Of a stretch of DNA of 6,989 bases, positions 1 to 6,819 are shown one piece after another. Each line of letters begins with the position of its first letter. The first letter of the stretch is position 1. The position numbers and the translations under genes were made by a program. Origin of the DNA: Pasteurellaceae bacterium (lineage in GTDB: Bacteria; Pseudomonadota; Gammaproteobacteria; Enterobacterales; Pasteurellaceae). Under the pieces are notes generated by a model. That model saw only the letters and a program-made list of their open reading frames with translations, did no database searches and was not told the DNA's origin. Location of the stretch: contig CAAELW010000228.1 in NCBI GenBank assembly GCA_900756875.1, forward strand, positions 1 through 6,989, in the 5' to 3' direction.

Positions 1-23
1 AATTTTGCAGATTGTTTTAACAT
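1..23 (-). CDS. dacA: Start of a gene cut by the window edge, probably dacA (D-alanyl-D-alanine carboxypeptidase, PBP5 type)
   Basis: Only the first seven codons are present (MLKQSAK), starting at an ATG at 23-21 on the minus strand. An AAAGGA ribosome-binding site lies six bases upstream, and the rlpA stop is 18 bases away. The identity is inferred from position: dacA follows rlpA in E. coli and, as I recall, in H. influenzae Rd (HI0029), where the protein also starts with MLK. DacA is a periplasmic, membrane-tethered enzyme that trims the terminal D-alanine from peptidoglycan pentapeptides, which fits the preceding RodA, PBP2 and RlpA genes. The basic start fits a signal-peptide n-region. 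The fragment is too short to show any catalytic motif, so the start is well supported but the product rests on gene order. Confidence 0.6.
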
Positions 24-29
24 AGCATT

Positions 30-35
30 TCCTTT
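30..35 (-). promoter_or_regulatory. Ribosome-binding site for the gene at the left edge (probable dacA)
   Basis: On the minus strand AAAGGA lies six bases before the ATG at 23-21. Another ATG two codon-lengths nearer (28-26) is followed at once by TGT and a TAA stop in its frame, so it cannot start a protein. This fixes the start at 23. Confidence 0.6.
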
Positions 36-41
36 AATAGC

Positions 42-902
42 TTATTGGTTTTTATAAGTATAAACGATTACGGGTTGCCCATTGAGCGTTTTTTGTAATT
101 TTGTTTTTAATTGATTTATATCCGCTTGATCCGCAATTGGGCCAAAATGGATTTCGTAGTTTCGCCCGTTTTGGTTAATTTCGGTTTTAATGTCGTCTAA
201 CGCGAGCTTTGTGATGATGCTTTCTGCTTGATTTTTTGACGACAGAGCGAGTAGTTTTAGCTTGAAGACAGTTTTTGCATCGTTTGTGCTGTCTAAGTTT
301 TGATTTTTTTTTTCGTTATTTTTATTAATAATTAAACGATCACTGGCTTCTTGCGTTTTAGCATGCTTGGCGAGTGTTTTTGCCCCTGCACCTGAAATTT
401 GACCTTTATGATCCACATGTAACGCTTCAATTCTTACTTGCCCTGTACCACGAGCAATAAGACCTAATTCTTTCGCAGCAGAATGAGATAAGTCAATGAT
501 ACGTTTCTCACTAAAAGGACCGCGATCATTAATTCGTACAATCACTTTACGATTGTTATGCAAGTTTGTGACGACTGCATAAGAGTTTAAAGGCAACGTT
601 TTATGAGCTGCGGTGAAAAGTGCTGAATTATAGCGTTCACCATTAGCTGTTTTACGACCATTAAATTTATGGTGGTAATAGCTTGCTGTCCCTTCTTTTG
701 AATAGGATTCCGCTTCACCACCTTGAGTGGTATATGTTTTACCATTCACCTCATAGCTTTGTGGCGCTTGAACGGTCGTGGTAATCGACAGTGAATCCCC
801 TTGAATACCATACATTTTTTGAGTATCGGCAAAAGCAGAGAAACTTGAGCTACTTATCAAGGTGAAAAGTGCGGTCATTTTTAAGATGTTTTTTAATGTC
901 AT
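42..902 (-). CDS. rlpA: RlpA: septal-ring-type lytic transglycosylase with DPBB and SPOR domains, no lipobox
   Basis: RlpA family protein of 286 residues, acting on peptidoglycan in the cell envelope. It has a signal peptide (K4 and K8, a hydrophobic core, likely cleavage after SAFA near residue 25). A double-psi beta-barrel domain spans about residues 70-162, with the typical GTASYY, TANGE, FTAAHKTLP and INDRGPF motifs. A low-complexity Asn/Lys linker follows at about 185-207. A C-terminal SPOR domain at about 210-286 should bind glycan lacking stem peptides. E89, H100 and D126 correspond to the residues implicated in catalysis in the Pseudomonas enzyme. Unlike E. coli RlpA there is no lipobox; the protein has no cysteine at all, so it should be secreted rather than lipidated. 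The ATG at 902 was chosen; an in-frame TTG at 917 (five residues longer) has no ribosome-binding site, while GAAAG lies about ten bases before 902. An A10 run in the linker (304-313) is a possible frameshift site. The gene lies 53 bases after rodA. Confidence 0.93.
   Translation of the reverse strand: MTLKNILKMTALFTLISSSSFSAFADTQKMYGIQGDSLSITTTVQAPQSYEVNGKTYTTQGGEAESYSKEGTASYYHHKFNGRKTANGERYNSALFTAAHKTLPLNSYAVVTNLHNNRKVIVRINDRGPFSEKRIIDLSHSAAKELGLIARGTGQVRIEALHVDHKGQISGAGAKTLAKHAKTQEASDRLIINKNNEKKNQNLDSTNDAKTVFKLKLLALSSKNQAESIITKLALDDIKTEINQNGRNYEIHFGPIADQADINQLKTKLQKTLNGQPVIVYTYKNQ
304..313. repeat. A10/T10 homopolymer inside the rlpA coding sequence
   Basis: There are ten T on the plus strand, read as ten A in the rlpA message across the codons for Glu-Lys-Lys-Asn. 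The run lies in the disordered-looking linker between the catalytic and SPOR domains. Loss of one A would put a TAG stop six codons after the Glu codon that opens the tract and remove the whole SPOR domain. Confidence 0.85.
867..875 (+). repeat. DNA uptake signal sequence (Haemophilus type), inside rlpA signal peptide
   Basis: An exact AAGTGCGGT core with the usual extra A before it and an AT-rich stretch after it. On the coding strand it encodes Thr-Ala-Leu in the hydrophobic core of the RlpA signal peptide. This repeat marks self-DNA for natural transformation in the Haemophilus branch of the Pasteurellaceae. Confidence 0.9.
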
Positions 903-946
903 ACTTATTACTTTCAAGATTATCGGTGCTCTTCATAAGAAAGCCA

Positions 947-967
947 AAAGGGAAATTAGTTCCCTTT
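947..967 (-). other. Hairpin spanning the rodA stop codon
   Basis: A perfect 8-base inverted repeat, AAAGGGAA / TTCCCTTT, with a 5-base loop that contains the rodA TAA stop. It sits at the rodA-rlpA junction, the longest gap inside the operon. On the minus strand the stem is followed by GGCTTTC rather than a clean run of T, so it is a poor intrinsic terminator. Partial attenuation, RNA stabilisation or a processing site are all possible. Confidence 0.45.
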
Positions 968-2071
968 CATAAAACGAGGTTTGTGAGTATGAATAGACAT
1001 CACTAAACCAAAGCTCGCCATAATGGCCACATATGAAGTACCGCCGTAACTAAAGAGAGGCAAAGGCACCCCTACGACAGGCAAAATGCCGCTCACCATA
1101 CCAATATTCACGAAGACATAAACGAAGAATATCAGTGTGGTAGCGCCAGCAAGAATACGCCCGAAAGAGGTTTCTGCATTTACCGCAATTATTAAGCCAC
1201 GGATAATAATAAACAAATAAATTGCCATCAGAATAAGAAAGCCGACCATTCCATGTTCTTCACTCATCACGGCAAAAATAAAATCAGTGTGTGGTTCAGG
1301 CAAAAATTCTAATTGGGATTGTGTTCCTTGCATCCATCCCTTGCCAGATATACCGCCTGAACCGATGGCAATTTTGGATTGCAAAATATGGTAACCCGCA
1401 CCAAGCGGATCTTTCTCTGGGTCAAGTAAGGTTAATACACGCATGCGTTGGTAGTCATGCATTAAATACATCCACATGATAGGAATAAATGCCGCTAATC
1501 CTACTACTGCAGCAAGAATAAGCCACCAACTCATCCCTGCTAAGAATACCACGAATAAGCCCGATGCACTAACCAGAATTGATGTGCCTAAGTCTGGTTG
1601 AATAGCCACAAGTAAAGTTGGCACGATAATCATGGCGATAGCAATAAAAGTTTCGCTCATTTTCGGTGGTAATGGACGGTTACCTAAATATACAGCCACC
1701 ATTAATGGTACTGCGAGTTTGACAATTTCAGAAGGCTGAAAGCGAATAAATCCCAGATCTAACCAACGTTGAGCCCCTTTACTGGTTGTACCGATCGCAT
1801 CAACTAAAATCAGCATGATAAAACCCACCAAGTATAAGTAAGGGGCGAGTCGCTGATAAAATTTAGGGGGAAGTTGCGCCATAACCATCATGACAGCAAA
1901 ACCTAATATGACCTGAATAATACGGTTTTGGAACATCACTTCACTGGCGCCGGATGCACTATAAAGCACAAGCATGCCATAGGCTGTAATAGCAGCTAAT
2001 CCAATAAATAATAAAAAATCAATATGTAAGCGTTGCCATAATCGCAAGCATAAAGGCACTTTTTCTTCCAT
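956..2071 (-). CDS. rodA: RodA: SEDS peptidoglycan glycosyltransferase of the elongation complex
   Basis: A protein of 371 residues, the normal length for RodA (also called MrdB). It is an inner-membrane SEDS polymerase that makes glycan strands from lipid II during cell-wall elongation, paired with PBP2. About ten hydrophobic segments run through the protein. Family signatures are intact: [11 protein letters not shown] (97-107), [14 protein letters not shown] (110-123), QPDLGTS (158-164), [15 protein letters not shown] (258-272) and [11 protein letters not shown] (337-347). D263 matches the Asp required for polymerase activity in other SEDS proteins (D262 in E. coli RodA). RodA rather than FtsW is indicated by the pairing with mrdA and the close match to E. 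coli RodA motifs. Its ATG overlaps the mrdA stop by one base (TAATG), so the two are probably translationally coupled and made in matched amounts. Its own stop lies in the loop of a small hairpin. Confidence 0.97.
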   Translation of the reverse strand: MEEKVPLCLRLWQRLHIDFLLFIGLAAITAYGMLVLYSASGASEVMFQNRIIQVILGFAVMMVMAQLPPKFYQRLAPYLYLVGFIMLILVDAIGTTSKGAQRWLDLGFIRFQPSEIVKLAVPLMVAVYLGNRPLPPKMSETFIAIAMIIVPTLLVAIQPDLGTSILVSASGLFVVFLAGMSWWLILAAVVGLAAFIPIMWMYLMHDYQRMRVLTLLDPEKDPLGAGYHILQSKIAIGSGGISGKGWMQGTQSQLEFLPEPHTDFIFAVMSEEHGMVGFLILMAIYLFIIIRGLIIAVNAETSFGRILAGATTLIFFVYVFVNIGMVSGILPVVGVPLPLFSYGGTSYVAIMASFGLVMSIHTHKPRFMKGN

Positions 2072-4047
2072 TATTCATTCTCACTTGGTTGAGATTCTAG
2101 TGCTGGCGCATCTAAATCAGTTTGGTTCGTCTTTTTCTCTTTTTCAGTATTTTCTTGACGTTCAATTTGCGGCAAGCGTTTATTCAAGTAGAAATCCATA
2201 ATTTGTCGTGCAATTGGCGCTGCATTACTTGAGCCGCCCCCCGCGTTTTCTAAAATAATGGTGACAACTAATTTCGGATCTTCATAAGGCGCATAAGCCG
2301 TGAACCAAGCATGGTCATGTAATTCTTTTTTCAGCCCGGCAGCATTATATTTTTGGTTTTCCTTTAAGCTGAACACTTGTGCTGTCCCGGATTTACCCGC
2401 TACGTGGTAATTCGTGCCGATAAAGGCTTTTCGTCCTGTTCCTGCACCTGAATTCACCACATTGAACATACCTCGCTTAGCTGCATCCCAATAAGCTTGT
2501 TTCGGATCGGTAATATCTTCATATAAAAGCGGATCTTGATACGGCTCAATGGTGGCACCTTCAACTGATTTCATTAAATGTGGTGTATGAATTTTACCGT
2601 TATTGACCACAATCGAGGTCGCTTTTGCCACTTGTAATGGTGTAGCCGTCCAATACCCCTGACCAATACCCACTGAGATTGTATCGCCTTGTACCCAAGG
2701 TTTTTTATAACGTTTTTGTTTCCATTCTTTACTCGGCATATTGGCCGCGGCTTCTTCTTGAATTTCAATCCCTGTTGGCATACCAAACCCAAAACGTTTC
2801 ATCCACATAGAAAAACGATCAATACCTAAATTAAAGGCGGTTTGATAGAAGAAGGTATCCGATGATTCAGTAATGGCTTTGTTTAAATCCGTATAACCAT
2901 GCCCTGTTTTCTTCCAATCTCGGAAACGTTTTGTTGAGTTTGGTAATGTCCAGTAACCTGGGTCAAAAATCGTGGTGTTAGGTGTAATCACCCCTTCAGT
3001 TAATGCCGCAACTGCAACGAATGGTTTTACGGTAGAGGCCGGTGGATAGACCCCTTGTGTCGCGCGGCTGTAAAGTGGTCGAGTAGGGTCTTCTAGTAAA
3101 CGCTTGTAATCGCTAGAAGAAATGCCATCGACGAATAAATTATTGTCATAGCTTGGTGTTGAAACCATCGCCAATACGCTGTTATCTTTCGGATCAAGCA
3201 CGACGACAGCGCCTTTTTGACCTGAAAGGAGTGACATAATAAAGCGCTGAAGGGTGAAATCGATAGTTAGATGAATACTTTTACCTGCGGTGGCGGGTTG
3301 TTCACGTAATTTTCGAATAACTTTACCACGATTATTAATTTCAACCTCTTCAAACCCGGTTGTACCATGAAGTTGTTCTTCGTAATAACGCTCGATACCC
3401 AATTTCCCCATATCCGTAGAACCGGAATAGTTAGCAAATTTTTCTTCTTTTTTTAGACGCTCAACATCTCGGTCATTAATGCGTCCCACATAACCCAAAA
3501 TATGGGTCATGGTTTCACCATACAGGTAATTTCGTTTGAAATAAGGACGTACATCAAGGCTTGGATATTTATACTGGTTTACTGCAAAACGGGCAATTTG
3601 TTCTTCCGTTAAACTTGGTTTGAGTAAAATCGGCGTATAACGTGTACCGCGACGACGTTCTTTTTTGAAATGCTCAATGTCTTCATCTGTCAGCCCTACG
3701 ACATAGCGCAATTCTTCAAAAGTGCGGTCTAAATTTTCTGTTTTTTCCGGCACGATATATAAACCGAAAAAGGTAAGGTTTTCTGCCAGTAATTCGCCGT
3801 AACGGTCGTAAATTAATCCGCGAGTAGGAGGAAGCGGAAGTAATTTAATACGGTTACCATTAGAGCGAGTTTGGTACATGTCGTAATTTACCACCTGGAG
3901 ATGGTAAATGTTGGCAAATAGTACGCCACTGAGCGCCAAAATACCGATGAATGCCACCAGTGTTCGACGTGCAAACAAATTCCGCTCCGCTTTTTTATCG
4001 CGGATCGGTTCATTAGTGGGTGCAGAAAAGAATTTTTTTAAATTCAT
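2071..4047 (-). CDS. mrdA: PBP2 (MrdA): peptidoglycan D,D-transpeptidase of the elongation complex
   Basis: A class B penicillin-binding protein of 658 residues that crosslinks new peptidoglycan with RodA during lateral-wall growth. It has a short cytoplasmic N-terminus, one membrane anchor (about 29-50), a periplasmic pedestal domain (about 65-235) and a transpeptidase domain (about 275-620). The three penicillin-binding motifs are intact: S338-T-V-K341 with the nucleophile S338, S395-S-D397, and K552-S-G-T555. Stretches such as [30 protein letters not shown] and [11 protein letters not shown] are typical of PBP2 and not of PBP3/FtsI. The C-terminal tail after about 630 is hydrophilic and rich in Glu, Asn and Gln, as is common. 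The ATG at 4047 is 15 bases after the rlmH stop and has no clear Shine-Dalgarno, so initiation may depend on coupling to rlmH. The last base of its stop codon is the first base of the rodA start. Confidence 0.97.
   Translation of the reverse strand: MNLKKFFSAPTNEPIRDKKAERNLFARRTLVAFIGILALSGVLFANIYHLQVVNYDMYQTRSNGNRIKLLPLPPTRGLIYDRYGELLAENLTFFGLYIVPEKTENLDRTFEELRYVVGLTDEDIEHFKKERRRGTRYTPILLKPSLTEEQIARFAVNQYKYPSLDVRPYFKRNYLYGETMTHILGYVGRINDRDVERLKKEEKFANYSGSTDMGKLGIERYYEEQLHGTTGFEEVEINNRGKVIRKLREQPATAGKSIHLTIDFTLQRFIMSLLSGQKGAVVVLDPKDNSVLAMVSTPSYDNNLFVDGISSSDYKRLLEDPTRPLYSRATQGVYPPASTVKPFVAVAALTEGVITPNTTIFDPGYWTLPNSTKRFRDWKKTGHGYTDLNKAITESSDTFFYQTAFNLGIDRFSMWMKRFGFGMPTGIEIQEEAAANMPSKEWKQKRYKKPWVQGDTISVGIGQGYWTATPLQVAKATSIVVNNGKIHTPHLMKSVEGATIEPYQDPLLYEDITDPKQAYWDAAKRGMFNVVNSGAGTGRKAFIGTNYHVAGKSGTAQVFSLKENQKYNAAGLKKELHDHAWFTAYAPYEDPKLVVTIILENAGGGSSNAAPIARQIMDFYLNKRLPQIERQENTEKEKKTNQTDLDAPALESQPSENE
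3720..3728 (+). repeat. DNA uptake signal sequence inside mrdA
   Basis: An exact AAGTGCGGT core preceded by AA. On the coding strand it spans the Asp-Arg-Thr codons of the PBP2 pedestal domain (about residues 107-109), a surface region that would tolerate the constraint. Confidence 0.9.
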
Positions 4048-4062
4048 CGGTAATGTAGTGCG

Positions 4063-4530
4063 TTATTCTCTGTGATAAGGATGGTTTGTTGTCAGTGACC
4101 AAGCGCGGTATAAACTTTCAGCTACGACAACCCTCACTAACGGATGGGGTAGTGTGAGTGGTGAAAGTGACCAACTTTGTTCCGCTGCTGCTTTGCATTC
4201 AGGAGATAAGCCCTCTGGCCCACCAATAAGCAAGCACACATCACGACCATCATTTTTCCAACTCTCTAATTGCTCTGCAAGTTGTGGTGTTGTCCAAGGT
4301 TTGCCTGGGATATCTAATGTCACCACTTTGCCTTTTCCGCAAGCAGCAAGCATCGCTTTACCTTCTTGTTCTAAGATGCGTTTAATATCCGCATTTTTTC
4401 CACGCTTGCCTGCTGGAATTTCAATGAGTTCAAAAGGCATATCTTTAGGAAAACGACGTTGGTATTCTTCAAATCCGGTGGTCACCCAAGCCGGCATTTT
4501 CGTTCCCACTGCAATTAATGTAATTTTCAT
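4063..4530 (-). CDS. rlmH: RlmH: 23S rRNA pseudouridine-1915 N3-methyltransferase
   Basis: A protein of 155 residues, the same length as E. coli RlmH (formerly YbeA) and nearly collinear with it. It is a small SPOUT methyltransferase that uses S-adenosylmethionine to methylate N3 of pseudouridine 1915 in helix 69 of 23S rRNA, acting late on assembled 70S ribosomes as a dimer. The knotted SAM-binding region shows [12 protein letters not shown] (100-111) and [18 protein letters not shown] (127-144), and the conserved C-terminus ends NHPYHRE. The ATG at 4530 was chosen over an in-frame TTG at 4545: it gives the family length and has AAAGGG six bases upstream, whereas the TTG extension would place that ribosome-binding site inside the coding region. 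It follows rsfS by 39 bases, and both products act on the 50S subunit. No lesion is seen. Confidence 0.97.
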   Translation of the reverse strand: MKITLIAVGTKMPAWVTTGFEEYQRRFPKDMPFELIEIPAGKRGKNADIKRILEQEGKAMLAACGKGKVVTLDIPGKPWTTPQLAEQLESWKNDGRDVCLLIGGPEGLSPECKAAAEQSWSLSPLTLPHPLVRVVVAESLYRAWSLTTNHPYHRE

Positions 4531-4536
4531 CCTTTT

Positions 4537-4542
4537 CCCTTT
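4537..4542 (-). promoter_or_regulatory. Ribosome-binding site that fixes the rlmH start
   Basis: AAAGGG on the minus strand, six bases before the ATG at 4530. It rules against the longer reading from the TTG at 4545. Confidence 0.7.
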
Positions 4543-4561
4543 CAAAACACAGTCAAAATTG

Positions 4562-4570
4562 ACCGCACTT
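4562..4570 (-). repeat. DNA uptake signal sequence at the rsfS stop codon
   Basis: Exact AAGTGCGGT on the minus strand, beginning at the last A of the rsfS stop (TAA then AGTGCGGT) and followed by the AT-rich segment of the extended uptake motif. Next to it is a short inverted repeat, GTCAA-AA-TTGAC (4552-4563), whose 2-base loop is too tight for a good terminator hairpin. Confidence 0.9.
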
Positions 4571-4878
4571 TATGCCCAAAGTTTTTCTAACTGATACATC
4601 TCACGTGCATCACGTTGCATAATATGCACGATAGTTTGACCGAGATCGACCACGATCCAATCAGCCGTATTACGGCCTTCTTCACCAAAGGTCTCATAAC
4701 CGGCTTTTTTACATTCCGCGATAAGGTTATCTGCCATCGCAGAGACTTGACGGCTAGATGTACCAGTACAAATAATCATATTTTCAGTAATCGATGATTT
4801 ACCTTTTACATCAAAATGCACAATTTCGGTGCCTTTTAAATCATCGAGTTTATCAATTACAAATTCAACTAATGACAT
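4570..4878 (-). CDS. rsfS: RsfS: ribosomal silencing factor
   Basis: A protein of 102 residues, close to the E. coli length of 105 (formerly YbeB; DUF143/Iojap family). It binds ribosomal protein uL14 on the 50S subunit and blocks joining to the 30S subunit, reducing translation in stationary phase or starvation. The family core is present: [11 protein letters not shown] (6-16), [23 protein letters not shown] (24-46), and [17 protein letters not shown] near the C-terminus, ending ELEKLWA-like (QLEKLWA). The ATG at 4878 has AGGA six bases upstream. It is the first gene of the minus-strand operon, with an extended -10 promoter about 30 bases upstream. The nadD and holA genes that precede it in E. 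coli are absent here. Confidence 0.96.
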   Translation of the reverse strand: MSLVEFVIDKLDDLKGTEIVHFDVKGKSSITENMIICTGTSSRQVSAMADNLIAECKKAGYETFGEEGRNTADWIVVDLGQTIVHIMQRDAREMYQLEKLWA

Positions 4879-4906
4879 TTCTTTTCCTATTTAAATAAAG
4901 CGATGA

Positions 4907-4915
4907 ATTCTATCA
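4907..4915 (-). promoter_or_regulatory. Predicted extended -10 promoter for the rsfS-rlmH-mrdA-rodA-rlpA operon
   Basis: Minus-strand TGATAGAAT gives a TGn extension plus a -10 hexamer with one mismatch to TATAAT. The predicted start is near 4900, leaving a leader of about 22 bases that carries the AGGA ribosome-binding site of rsfS. No good -35 hexamer lies at 16-18 bases, as is common for extended -10 promoters. It lies downstream of the yidE terminator, so it would drive the operon independently. Confidence 0.55.
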
Positions 4916-4993
4916 TTGAATGAGAGAAAGGGGTAGGCTTAGGGCGGATTTTATTTGAATTGTTTTATGGTTGTAATGGTGCTTAGCATAAAT

Positions 4994-5020
4994 ATTGGGG
5001 CAGTCATTCTGCCCCCAAAT
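4994..5020 (-). terminator. Hairpin terminator after yidE
   Basis: On the minus strand TTGGGGGCAG, a loop of AATGA, then CTGCCCCAA form a stem of nine pairs with one bulged G, extended by flanking A-T pairs. It begins 12 bases after the yidE stop. The following TATTTAT is a weak U-tract, so termination may be imperfect, but position and GC-rich stem make this the likely end of the yidE transcript. Confidence 0.7.
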
Positions 5021-5031
5021 TTGAACGGTTA

Positions 5032-6684
5032 TTAAACCCATAAAAGAATGGCTAATAATTGTGGTGAAATGATCCGCAAGAACATGGTGAGCGGATAGAC
5101 TGTCGCATAGGAGAGTGCAGCGGCACCACTTCCTTCTTTCAGTTCATTGGCGAAAGCAAGTGCTGGAGGATCCGTCATCGAGCCTGCTAATAGGCCACAA
5201 AGTGAAAGATAATTTAATTTTACATATAAACGTGCAATGAGACCCACAATCATTAATGGTACGAGTGTGATGAAAATACCATAGCCCATCCATTCAAGAC
5301 CGGAGCCATTGGTAAGCGTGTCCACAAAGCTACCACCAGATTTTAAACCGACTACAGCAAGGAAGAGCACGATACCAATTTCGCGTAAAGCTAAGTTAGC
5401 ACTTGGTGGCATAAACCAATAGAGTTTACCGATAGATCCAATTCGAGCCAAGATCAATGCGACGACTAATGGTCCGCCTGCTAGCCCTAATTTTAATGCC
5501 ACAGGGAAACCCGGAACATAGAAAGGAATGGAGCCGAGTAATACCCCTAAGCCAATCCCAATAAATACCGGCAACATTTGCACTTGTAGCAGTTTCTGTT
5601 TGGCATTCCCGATCACTGAAATAGCTTGGTTGAGAATGTCAGTTTTACCCACCATGTGTAATACGTCACCGAATTGAAGGGTGGTATGGGCTGTTGGTAC
5701 TAATTCCACACCTGCACGATTTAAACGTGAAATCACTACACCGTATTTTTGATGAATGCCAAGATGACGAATTTGTTTTCCTAGAACTTTTTCATTTGTC
5801 ACGACTACGCGTTCAGAACGAATTTCGCCACTCAAGCTTGCTACAGGGATATCTACTTCTTCCCCAATAATTAGGTGCATTTTTTTCAAGCCTTCAGGAT
5901 TACCGACCAAATGTAAAATATCGCCAAGTTGAACATCGGTATCTGCTTTCGGCACAATGACGAGATCACCTCGTTTCAAGCGAGAGCAGACGACATCTTC
6001 ATCATCAAAACCAGGAATCTCAATCAAATTGATACCATTGAGATTAGTATTGGTGACTTTCAGAGACATGCTTTTGAGTGCTTCTTTATCGTGACCACTT
6101 TCTTTTTCAAAATTTGCCGCTTCTTCATCCACTTTAATTTTAAAGAAAAGGCGAATAAGCCACATAGAAAGCAAAATGCCACAAATCCCAAAAGGATAGG
6201 CCATTGCGTAGGCCATCCCCATGTTAGATGTTGTTTGCGACATGCCTAATTCAGAGAGAATTTGCTGACCCGCACCGAGGGATGGGGTATTGGTGACCGC
6301 CCCAGAGTAAATACCCAGTGCGACATCAAGCGGAATATCCGCAAGCTTATAAATGAGAATTGTCACCAGTGCACCGAGTGCAACGATTAAAATGCCTAAC
6401 CCATTTAAAGTTAAGCCTGATTGCCGTAAGGAGGCAAAAAAGCCGGGGCCCACTTGAATACCAATCGTATAAACAAACAGAATTAAGCCGAACTCTTGTA
6501 CGAAATGTAATGTATGGCTATCTAATTTAATGCCATATTGGGTGGTGAAATGGGCAACTAAAATACCACCAAATAGCACGCCCCCAATGCCCAGTCCTAC
6601 ACCTTTAATTTTGAAATGCCCGAGCCATAGGCCAATCACAGCAACGAGGGCAAGCAAACTAATGGTAATCGCAGTTTCACTCAT
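5032..6684 (-). CDS. yidE: YidE-family putative transporter (aspartate:alanine exchanger superfamily) with two RCK_C domains
   Basis: An inner-membrane protein of 550 residues, nearly collinear with E. coli YidE (about 553) and, as recalled, HI0035 of H. influenzae. Hydrophobic blocks at about 4-182 and 368-550, roughly five segments each, flank a soluble cytoplasmic middle. That middle holds two RCK_C (TrkA_C) domains at about 200-278 and 285-366, seen as paired IQLGD/LQFGD-type motifs ([11 protein letters not shown] 251-261, [11 protein letters not shown] 336-346). The two membrane halves carry matching signatures: [12 protein letters not shown] (128-139) with [12 protein letters not shown] (501-512), and GIQVGPGFF (75-83) with GLKSGGSF (446-453). 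This fits an internally duplicated exchanger fold. The substrate is unknown; the family name comes from an aspartate:alanine antiporter, and YidE itself is unassigned. The ATG at 6684 has GAGG five bases upstream. It has its own promoter with a CRP-like site, and its own terminator. Confidence 0.93.
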   Translation of the reverse strand: MSETAITISLLALVAVIGLWLGHFKIKGVGLGIGGVLFGGILVAHFTTQYGIKLDSHTLHFVQEFGLILFVYTIGIQVGPGFFASLRQSGLTLNGLGILIVALGALVTILIYKLADIPLDVALGIYSGAVTNTPSLGAGQQILSELGMSQTTSNMGMAYAMAYPFGICGILLSMWLIRLFFKIKVDEEAANFEKESGHDKEALKSMSLKVTNTNLNGINLIEIPGFDDEDVVCSRLKRGDLVIVPKADTDVQLGDILHLVGNPEGLKKMHLIIGEEVDIPVASLSGEIRSERVVVTNEKVLGKQIRHLGIHQKYGVVISRLNRAGVELVPTAHTTLQFGDVLHMVGKTDILNQAISVIGNAKQKLLQVQMLPVFIGIGLGVLLGSIPFYVPGFPVALKLGLAGGPLVVALILARIGSIGKLYWFMPPSANLALREIGIVLFLAVVGLKSGGSFVDTLTNGSGLEWMGYGIFITLVPLMIVGLIARLYVKLNYLSLCGLLAGSMTDPPALAFANELKEGSGAAALSYATVYPLTMFLRIISPQLLAILLWV

Positions 6685-6721
6685 ACCAACCTCTAATTTA
6701 TTAAAAATTTAACTATTTCGA

Positions 6722-6730
6722 ATTATATCA
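6722..6730 (-). promoter_or_regulatory. Predicted yidE promoter: consensus extended -10
   Basis: Minus-strand TGATATAAT is a TGn extension with a perfect TATAAT hexamer. The predicted start is near 6715, giving a leader of about 30 bases that contains the GAGG ribosome-binding site. The position 17 bases upstream has no recognisable -35 hexamer, which fits an activator-dependent or extended -10 promoter. Confidence 0.65.
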
Positions 6731-6764
6731 ATTTGATTTCTTACCCGCTTGTGACAAAGTCAAA

Positions 6765-6786
6765 AAATGTTATCTCCATCACATTT
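6765..6786. promoter_or_regulatory. Predicted CRP (cAMP receptor protein) binding site
   Basis: A 22-base palindromic site with half-sites AAATGTTA and TCACATTT separated by TCTCCA. It matches 19 of 22 positions of the consensus built from TGTGA-N6-TCACA with AAA/TTT flanks; the main defect is TGTTA for TGTGA on one side. Its centre (6775.5) lies 60.5 bases upstream of the predicted yidE start, the usual class I activator position. It is also upstream of the divergent gene at 6850, but at a less favourable distance. Confidence 0.6.
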
Positions 6787-6790
6787 TTTC

Positions 6791-6818
6791 TTGCTTAAAA
6801 ATAAACACCGCCTAAAAT
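6791..6818 (+). promoter_or_regulatory. Possible promoter for the divergent plus-strand gene
   Basis: TTGCTT (6791-6796) and TAAAAT (6813-6818) are separated by 16 bases. The -10 has one mismatch to consensus, while the -35 keeps only TTG. A start near 6825 would leave a leader of about 25 bases with an AGGT ribosome-binding site. This is a weak prediction in an AT-rich region. Confidence 0.35.
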
Positions 6819-6819
6819 G

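Noticed and set aside
903..917. Longer rlpA start at a TTG (917)
   Set aside because: No ribosome-binding site precedes it, and the ATG at 902 gives a cleaner signal peptide. It cannot be fully excluded.
1291..1479. Plus-strand open frame of 62 codons opposite rodA
   Set aside because: It lies antisense to the well-conserved rodA, has no ribosome-binding site or recognisable domain, and is a frame shadow. The other plus-strand frames at 4154-4594, 4615-4797, 5929-6249 and 6530-6712 were rejected for the same reason.
2574..2792. Minus-strand open frame of 72 codons inside mrdA
   Set aside because: It is in an alternate frame of the intact PBP2 gene, with no supporting start signal or family resemblance.
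4531..4545. Longer rlmH start at a TTG (4545)
   Set aside because: The extension covers the ribosome-binding site of the ATG at 4530 and exceeds the usual 155-residue family length.
4552..4563. GTCAA-AA-TTGAC inverted repeat after rsfS as a terminator
   Set aside because: The loop is two bases, the stem is short and AT-rich with no U-tract, and part of it belongs to the uptake motif. The downstream genes appear to be co-transcribed.
6727..6737. ATCAA-T-TTGAT palindrome as an FNR-type operator
   Set aside because: The FNR motif is TTGAT-N4-ATCAA; here half-site order and spacing are wrong. The palindrome arises mostly from the extended -10 element and AT-rich flank.
6744..6752. Minus-strand ACAAGCGGG resembling the other Pasteurellaceae uptake core (ACAAGCGGT)
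   Set aside because: It has one mismatch in the core and is a single copy, while the window carries four exact Haemophilus-type cores. Chance is the simplest explanation.
6747..6768. Second possible CRP site starting from TGTGA at 6750
   Set aside because: Only one half-site is good; the partner half (CAAAA) does not match TCACA, and it would overlap the better site at 6765-6786.
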